Assembly: GCA_026398575.1 (NCBI GenBank) | Contig: JAPLSP010000137.1 | Coordinates: 1-56,232 of the forward strand | Length of the DNA stretch: 56,232 nt | Reading direction: 5' to 3' | DNA from: Candidatus Sumerlaeota bacterium | GTDB taxonomy: Bacteria > Sumerlaeota > Sumerlaeia > JADFCT01 | Shown: in pieces, positions 51,236 through 56,232 of the stretch | Layout: each line of letters opens with the position of its first letter | How positions within the stretch are numbered: position 1 is the stretch's first letter | Notes under the pieces: generated by a model | What the model saw: only the letters and a program-made list of their open reading frames with translations | Told to the model about the DNA's origin: nothing | Database searches by the model: none | Program-made: the position numbers and the translations under genes

Positions 51236-51823
51236 TCATCTTCCCAGGAACTGCTTATTCGTGGCCAGGATATCGCCTCTTGAGATTGTCCCGTTAGTTG
51301 GATCGTAGATCAGCTCCAAACTGCCCTTATAGCTATCCAAGGCCACCCAATCTATTGCGGGACCATTGTTATTGTGGTCCAGCCAATCGTTGAGACAATC
51401 CGGCCCACAGGCGCCGATGATATATGCGAGGTTGTTGGGACCGCTCATCAAACCGGCGTTCCAGATGCCATAGTTATAAGGATCGGCCATCCCGGTTCCC
51501 GTTTTGGGGAAGTTGGACGCTTTCCAGGGAGTCAAAATAACAGAGGTTATATACGCCACCGGCGTGGTCAGCCTGCACCAATCCACATTTTCGTTTGTGC
51601 CGCCGGTATCCGGCATATAGGCATTGTTGTCCACGCGATAGGCTTCCAAAGCGATCTTATAAGAGCGCATATCGGCCTTGCAGCGTGTAACCTTCGAGCG
51701 CGTCTGCGCTTCGAGGAAGTTGGGGATGGCGATCAAGGCCAGAATGGCGATGATCGCGATGACGATGAGCAGTTCGATGAGCGTGAACGCCCATTCGGAA
51801 CGGTGAAATGAATGAGTACTCAT
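51236..51823 (-). CDS. Type II/IV pseudopilin-like protein
   Basis: A 195-residue protein with an N-terminal prepilin motif, A12 then FTLIELLIVIAIIAILALIA, with Glu at mature position 5. The residue before the cleavage site is Ala rather than the common Gly. PNFLEAQTRSKVTRCKADMR follows, then a globular domain with several Cys (GACGPDCLNDWL). Such stand-alone pseudopilins are numerous in PVC and candidate-phylum genomes and are thought to be surface or secretion components. AAAGGAG lies 7 bases upstream of the ATG. No secretion ATPase or prepilin peptidase is nearby. Confidence 0.87.
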   Translation of the reverse strand: MSTHSFHRSEWAFTLIELLIVIAIIAILALIAIPNFLEAQTRSKVTRCKADMRSYKIALEAYRVDNNAYMPDTGGTNENVDWCRLTTPVAYITSVILTPWKASNFPKTGTGMADPYNYGIWNAGLMSGPNNLAYIIGACGPDCLNDWLDHNNNGPAIDWVALDSYKGSLELIYDPTNGTISRGDILATNKQFLGR

Positions 51824-51922
51824 TGTGCTCTCCTTTTGCTGCGAATTTAATATTTGAGTAATTGGACAAGGATTCACCGCGAAGGTCCTGACCACAACAA
51901 ACCAGAGATTACAACATTTGTG

Positions 51923-52174
51923 TCAGCTACGACTCGCATTGGCTAACCGCCTTTGCCTGCGCGATTCCTGGATTTCGGACTGTAATTCCTCAGGACTTAT
52001 GGCATGTTCTGTTTTAATGATGCGATCCGCAGCGGAGAAAAATCCCGCTATCCTACGTTTCTCGATCGCGGAATGAATCAGATCCGTGATTCCCTCCTGT
52101 GACAGCAGGCCATCCCGAGCTGCCTCTTGAATCAAGTCCTCCGGCATTTCCAGATCCACATGCACAACAGCCAT
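51923..52174 (-). CDS. Orphan antitoxin-like protein
   Basis: An 83-residue protein (AVVHVDLEMPEDLIQEAARD, then AIEKRRIAGFFSAADRI and ISPEELQSEIQESRRQRR). This beta-strand plus helical layout with an acidic hinge is the style of small antitoxins that precede VapC/PIN toxins. No PIN gene follows; the next minus-strand gene is a pseudopilin about 100 bases away. The start at 52174 has AAGGAG 7 bases upstream. Assignment is by resemblance only. Confidence 0.5.
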   Translation of the reverse strand: MAVVHVDLEMPEDLIQEAARDGLLSQEGITDLIHSAIEKRRIAGFFSAADRIIKTEHAISPEELQSEIQESRRQRRLANASRS

Positions 52175-52260
52175 ATTTTTCTCCTTCCGCAACCTGCCAA
52201 TTTTTAAGTAATCTTAGCGGTATCGCAGGCGTATTTATCGGGATTATCCACAGCGGAGAA

Positions 52261-53211
52261 TCAGCTTGCCAGCAATCCTTTTAGATACTTTATGCTCCGC
52301 TCGGCCTCATCCACCGTTCCGCATTCGACGCTCATGACGATGTCGCGCGGGGTGCGGCGCAAAACCTCGACCACCTTTTTCCAGTCAATCACGCCTTCGC
52401 CGCACGCGCAGCCCACCGCCGTGCCGGTGACTTTGCCGCGCTCGGCTTCGGCCTGCTTTCCGGGAATCTCCTTGGCGTGGAGGTGGACGAGCCGCCCGCG
52501 CACGCGCTCGAGCCAGGCAATCGGGTCGTGGCCGCACAGGTAGCTATTGCCGGTGTCGAAATTGATGCCGATGGCGGGCGACTTGACGAGGTTATATATC
52601 TTGTCCAGGCCGTCCGGGCTTTTGCTGTACTGCTGGTGCGGCTCGAGGCCGATCAGGATACCGCGCGGCTCGGCCACGCGCGCCGCCTCGGTCAGCGTGT
52701 ATTTCATCAGCAGGTGGTCCTCGTCCTCCGTGGTCCAGGAGGGTTTCGGGCCTTCGTCGGTGTTGACGACGGGCGCGCCGCACTCATGCGCGAAGCGGAC
52801 GGCCTGCTTCAGGTATTCGACGCTGATTTCAGGCTTGCAGAGCGTCGTGTGCGCCGAGAGGCCCGAGAGTTTGATCTTGTGTTTCTCGCACGCGCGCTTG
52901 ATGCGCAGGGGATCGTCGAGCATCGAGACGCTGTGGAAATAGCCCGCCTCGCTCAGCAGTTCGCGCCCCCAGTGCACCATCGGCTCGACGTATTCATAGC
53001 CGAGTTCGGCGGCTTTTTGCACGCCCCATTCAAAGGATTTGTCGGCGCGCCTTACGAATTCCATATTCACCCCGATTCCGATCTTTCCCATTTTCGCTCC
53101 TCCATTCCGCGATTCAGAATTGTTGGTTGACGCGCAACCGGCCAGAACCATCAGGCCCGCCGTTCCCGCTCCCGCTTTCAGCAAATTCCTTCGGGTGATT
53201 TCATTGCCCAT
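52261..53211 (-). CDS. Tat-exported lipoprotein, sugar isomerase/epimerase TIM barrel
   Basis: A 316-residue protein with a Tat signal and lipobox (TRRNLLKAGAGTAGLMVLAG then C). It is followed by a xylose-isomerase-like TIM barrel: VVNTDEGPKPSW, ILIGLEPHQQYSK (Glu), NFDTGNSYLCG (Asp), LVHLHAKEIPG (His) and IVMSVECGTVD (final Glu). The metal ligands look complete, so enzymatic activity is likely. Export of this family matches the periplasmic sugar-oxidising context. GGAG lies about 10 bases upstream of the ATG. It is divergent from the plus-strand ATPase gene. Confidence 0.9.
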   Translation of the reverse strand: MGNEITRRNLLKAGAGTAGLMVLAGCASTNNSESRNGGAKMGKIGIGVNMEFVRRADKSFEWGVQKAAELGYEYVEPMVHWGRELLSEAGYFHSVSMLDDPLRIKRACEKHKIKLSGLSAHTTLCKPEISVEYLKQAVRFAHECGAPVVNTDEGPKPSWTTEDEDHLLMKYTLTEAARVAEPRGILIGLEPHQQYSKSPDGLDKIYNLVKSPAIGINFDTGNSYLCGHDPIAWLERVRGRLVHLHAKEIPGKQAEAERGKVTGTAVGCACGEGVIDWKKVVEVLRRTPRDIVMSVECGTVDEAERSIKYLKGLLAS

Positions 53212-53378
53212 AGTCTCATTCTCCGCGAAACGCCGCCCCTTCCTGCGGGCAGGCGCCTCATGTCCATGCTTTTTCGCATAATCTCATTGAAAATTTTATA
53301 TCCGTGGGGTTACGCTTCTCAACATCATTTTTGTTCAAGGTTTTTCAGTGAAGGAATTTGAACAGGGGGCTTCAAGCC

Positions 53379-54419
53379 ATGCGATTGATTCGCTTTGAAA
53401 TCAGCAACTTCAAGTCGCTACGCAATTTCAAAATGGACGTGGCGCCCTGCACGGCTCTCATCGGGCTAAACGGCTCCGGCAAGACGACTATATTGCAGGC
53501 CATTGACTTTGTGTGCCAGCTGGCCCGGCCGCAAGGATTAGGGCAATGGCTCGAAACGCGAGGGTGGGAGTTATCAGAAATCCGCAACCGCTTTTCCCCT
53601 CCAGAGCCAAGGAGTCCGCAAGTCGTCCAAACAAGACTACTGATCGAAAACCACGAAGAGGTTTATGAATGGCATGGCATTTTCAGCCTTAAGGCACAAC
53701 GTTTCGCGCAGGAACGCATCATCCGCTGTTCGGATAAGAAGGCGTTGCTTCGTGTCCATAGCGGCAGTCTGTCCATCGGCGGCGACACTCGGGAAAATGA
53801 TTTCATCTACCAAGGCTCAATTCTTGGGCACTACAATTTCCGCAAGCGCGCCGAGTATCACGAATTAGTGGCGATTCGTGATTTTCTTCAATCAACGCGA
53901 TCACTGGAATTGCTTTCGCCGTTGCAGATGCGCAAGCGCGTCCGCGGAGTCGCCACCGACATCGGACTTGGTGGGGAGAAGCTTTCCGCCTTCCTCCATC
54001 GGCAATCTCCAGGGAAACGTGATGACCTGGCAGAGCGCTTGCATGAATTCTTTCCACAGATTGACAGCATCATAACGCGTGCTTTGCCTGGCGGCGCAAA
54101 GATGCTTGCGCTGATCGAGAGCTACAAGACCCCCTTGCTCGTTGATTCGAAGCACGCCAGCGACGGCATTTTGCGCCTGCTCGCCATCATCGCGCAGGCA
54201 TCCGCCTCTCCTTCCTGCATGTTGATTGATGAAATCGAGGATGGCTTTAATCAGGAGATCATGCGTGACCTTGTCCATTACCTAACAGTGAGATGCGGCA
54301 CGCAGATCGTCATGACAACGCACAGCCCATTGATCCTTAATTTCATGGAAGACGACGACGCCGATGTAGATCTGACTGAGATGTCGCGCCAAGCCGCACA
54401 AAGGGAGGTCGCCGCATGA
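53379..54419 (+). CDS. OLD/RecF-like AAA ATPase
   Basis: A 346-residue ATPase. Walker A is GLNGSGKTTILQAIDF (near 30-45), Walker B is SCMLIDEIEDGFNQ (near 285), and the H-loop is TTHSPLILNF. The signature-like region is SDGILRLLAII. It lacks the fused Toprim domain of OLD proteins; the next gene supplies a Toprim-like one. The ATG at 53379 has AGGGGG 9 bases upstream; a TTG at 53358 is the alternative. Likely defence or DNA-associated function by comparison with similar pairs. Confidence 0.83.
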   Translation: MRLIRFEISNFKSLRNFKMDVAPCTALIGLNGSGKTTILQAIDFVCQLARPQGLGQWLETRGWELSEIRNRFSPPEPRSPQVVQTRLLIENHEEVYEWHGIFSLKAQRFAQERIIRCSDKKALLRVHSGSLSIGGDTRENDFIYQGSILGHYNFRKRAEYHELVAIRDFLQSTRSLELLSPLQMRKRVRGVATDIGLGGEKLSAFLHRQSPGKRDDLAERLHEFFPQIDSIITRALPGGAKMLALIESYKTPLLVDSKHASDGILRLLAIIAQASASPSCMLIDEIEDGFNQEIMRDLVHYLTVRCGTQIVMTTHSPLILNFMEDDDADVDLTEMSRQAAQREVAA

Positions 54420-55117
54420 CGGAATTCCTCTTGATGGCCAGCGGCGAAGGCCCAACGGATATCGGCGATGAATATGCAGGGGAACTGCGCCCTGGTCCGA
54501 TGCTTAAGATGATTCAGATTGAACTAAGGATGAAGCATGAGATTGATTGCGGCGAAGATAGCATTCAAGTTATTCACAAGCACAAGATTGTAGAGGAATC
54601 CCAGAATCTGCGTAGGCGCGAAAAGCACCTCTTTCATTTCGGAAAGAAATGGCCGCGAGATTGTGCGGATTTTCGAGTGAATGTTCAAGTCTTCGGCATT
54701 CTTGCTATTAAGGCCAAAGCATCTGTCGCGGTATTTTTTCGCGATTGTGATCGCTCGCGGTCCACGCCTCATAATGACTGGAAATTTCGAGTTCTATCAA
54801 TAGAAGAAGGATTCGAGTATTCCGGATATGACCGGGGTGTGGCGATGGCGCCCAATCCTGTATCTGAAGTATGGCTGCTAGCACTGCTATGCGATCCCCC
54901 AAACGCTCCCTCGCTAGAGAAGCTGCCTGGCAACGACAAATCCAGGAATCATCCGAAAAAAATCCTCGCGCGAGAACATGGTATATCAGACCGTGAGGGC
55001 ATGAACGCTCTTGTCGAGAATAAATATCACCACGGCGCAATACCGCTTCCCAGTTTCCAATATTTCGAGCAAAAACTTGGTGACGCTGTTGAGCGCTGGC
55101 GTCAAGCCTCCGGCTAG
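54416..55117 (+). CDS. Toprim/DUF4276-like partner of the ATPase
   Basis: A 233-residue protein overlapping the ATPase gene by four bases (ATGA). MASGEGPTDIGDEY at the N-terminus has a conserved Glu as in Toprim-type folds, and AVFFRDCDRSRS supplies a DxD. VAMAPNPVSEVWLLALLCD resembles the central segment of DUF4276/RloB-type proteins. The tail is basic and helical. It is plausibly a nuclease controlled by the ATPase; the activity has not been shown. Coding DNA is less GC-rich than that of the next gene. Confidence 0.7.
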   Translation: MTEFLLMASGEGPTDIGDEYAGELRPGPMLKMIQIELRMKHEIDCGEDSIQVIHKHKIVEESQNLRRREKHLFHFGKKWPRDCADFRVNVQVFGILAIKAKASVAVFFRDCDRSRSTPHNDWKFRVLSIEEGFEYSGYDRGVAMAPNPVSEVWLLALLCDPPNAPSLEKLPGNDKSRNHPKKILAREHGISDREGMNALVENKYHHGAIPLPSFQYFEQKLGDAVERWRQASG

Positions 55118-55123
55118 ATTCCC

Positions 55124-56131
55124 ATGACCACCCATCCCCCCATCTACCAGGACCACGGCGAAAAATTCCATGCCGACCGTTGCCTGCCGCTGATTCGCGC
55201 GGCCGAATCGGGGAAGGTTAAGCTGGCCGCCGTCGCGCGCGGCAGCTATCCGGGCGTAAGGCTGCCCGCGGGAATCCTGCCGGGGCTGCGCAGCATCGGC
55301 TATTGGGACGCCGTCGGGCCGCAGGATTGGGGGTTGGATTTGCATCGCAACGAGGGGCTGGAACTGACGCTGATGGAAACGGGCGGGACGCCATTCGTCA
55401 TCAATGAATGCGTGTATGCGCTCAAGCCGGGCGACCTGACCGTCACGCGCCCCTGGCAGCCGCATCGCGTCGGCAATCCCAACATCGGGGCGGGACGGCT
55501 GCACTGGATCATTCTGGACGTCGAGGTGCGCCGCCCCAACCAGCAGTGGAAATGGCCCGGCTGGCTCGTTCTGACACGGGAAGACCTGAAAGAACTGACC
55601 ATCATGCTCAGCCACAACGAGCAGCCCGTCTGGCTCGCCACGCCGGAGATCAAACGATGCTTCCAGCAGATCGGGCGACTGCTCGAAGCGCAGCATCGGC
55701 AGGACGTCAGCTATTCGCGCCTGACGGTCAGCATCAACGAGCTCTACGTCGCGGCGCTGGAAATGCTTCGCGAGCGCAAAGTCCGGCTCGATCCGTCGCT
55801 ATCGAGTTCGCTGCGCACGGTCGAACTTTTCCTGAGCGATCTGAAATCGAATCTGGGTAATCTGGCGCGCCCCTGGACGCTGGAGGAAATGGCCGGCCAG
55901 TGCGGCCTCGGCGCGACGCGATTTGTGGATTATTGCCGGCAGATTGCCAACATGACGCCGATGAAGTATCTGAATCACCAGCGCATCGAAGCCGCCGAAA
56001 GATTGATGAATGAATCGCCGTCACGAAGCGTCAAGCAGGTGGCCGCGGCATGCGGCTTCGAGACGAGCCAATACTTCGCCACCGTCTTCCGCCGCATCAA
56101 AGGCCACAGCCCGACTGAGAGAAACCGCTAA
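55124..56131 (+). CDS. AraC-family transcriptional regulator
   Basis: A 335-residue protein. The N-terminal ~180 residues form a cupin-like sensing domain (ELTLMETGGTPFVINECVYA, LKPGDLTVTRPWQPHRVG). The C-terminal 100 residues carry two helix-turn-helix motifs of the AraC type (WTLEEMAGQCGLGATRFVDY; SVKQVAAACGFETSQYFATV then FRRIKGHSP). Such regulators commonly sense sugars and could control the exported sugar genes, but adjacency is only to the ATPase pair. There is no clear SD, and the gap to the previous stop is six bases, so it may be read from the same transcript. Confidence 0.92.
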   Translation: MTTHPPIYQDHGEKFHADRCLPLIRAAESGKVKLAAVARGSYPGVRLPAGILPGLRSIGYWDAVGPQDWGLDLHRNEGLELTLMETGGTPFVINECVYALKPGDLTVTRPWQPHRVGNPNIGAGRLHWIILDVEVRRPNQQWKWPGWLVLTREDLKELTIMLSHNEQPVWLATPEIKRCFQQIGRLLEAQHRQDVSYSRLTVSINELYVAALEMLRERKVRLDPSLSSSLRTVELFLSDLKSNLGNLARPWTLEEMAGQCGLGATRFVDYCRQIANMTPMKYLNHQRIEAAERLMNESPSRSVKQVAAACGFETSQYFATVFRRIKGHSPTERNR

Positions 56132-56155
56132 TGAACGCTAACGAACGCTAATAAA
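56121..56155. repeat. 10-bp tandem repeat, unit ACGCTAATGA
   Basis: Three 10-bp units (GAAACCGCTA, ATGAACGCTA, ACGAACGCTA, then ATAAATA) span the stop codon of the AraC-type gene and continue into the intergenic sequence. The remaining bases to 56232 show no gene. Confidence 0.8.
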
Positions 56156-56232
56156 TACCTGCGTAGTCAGTACGAAATTTCCTGACTTCAACCTTGAATC
56201 GCCTGATCTAGTCAGCGGGGGGTTAGGGAGAA

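Noticed and set aside
1..56232. rRNA and tRNA genes
   Set aside because: I saw no convincing tRNA arm pattern or rRNA sequence; a covariance-model search would be decisive.

Overview
The window looks like a chromosomal piece of an uncultured, moderately GC-rich bacterium with a PVC-like or Sumerlaeota/Hydrogenedentota-like gene repertoire. That placement is an inference. It rests on many Tat-exported Gfo/Idh/MocA oxidoreductases, exported sugar-isomerase-fold proteins, DUF1080, LamG, ThuA and PmoA-type domains, and stand-alone pseudopilins of the PNFLEAQTRSKV type. I saw no rRNA, tRNA, CRISPR array or transposase.

Layout. Bases 1-23407 are all minus strand: two exported or membrane hypotheticals, an orphan antitoxin-like gene with a small membrane protein, a flotillin, a GH38-like protein, then a nitrogen/redox block. 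That block holds a five-gene operon (14405 down to 7579). Its genes are a small Cys-rich protein, NuoE with a zinc-ribbon tail, a NuoF-GltD fusion, a NuoG/HydA-N-like ferredoxin and a GltB-type FMN-domain protein. A canonical-spacing sigma-54 promoter (14471-14486) precedes it, a terminator (7392-7439) ends it, and an NtrC-type regulator with its histidine kinase lies just upstream. Conventional gltB-gltD follow at 23407-17392. Bases 23574-27949 are plus strand: an exported zinc-ribbon coiled-coil protein, a large palindrome, an M20 hydrolase, a TumA/TumE-like toxin-antitoxin pair and an exported PHP protein.

Bases 27930-53211 (minus) are mainly an exported sugar-processing region. It has four Tat Gfo/Idh/MocA proteins, a LamG + TIM-barrel + DUF1080 polypeptide, two further isomerase/epimerase TIM barrels, a UroD-like protein, a 1435-residue ThuA-HEAT-discoidin-PmoA protein, a second PmoA-like protein and two exported L-fucose-isomerase-fold proteins. 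This set fits established 3-keto-glycoside chemistry (oxidation by Gfo/Idh/MocA enzymes, cleavage by DUF1080 and TIM-barrel partners); the substrate is unknown. Interspersed are an RloA/RloB-like pair, two pseudopilin loci (one frameshifted) and an orphan antitoxin-like gene. Bases 53379-56131 (plus) hold a second ATPase + Toprim-like pair and an AraC-type regulator.

Most notable are (1) the sigma-54-controlled NuoE/NuoF-GltD/ferredoxin/GltB-like complex, which resembles the core of flavin-based bifurcating enzymes but has a glutamate-synthase-type FMN subunit instead of a hydrogenase, and an in-frame GltD-like tail after its stop; and (2) a set of short tandem repeats with 7-, 9- and 10-bp units between genes, some running in frame into proteins.
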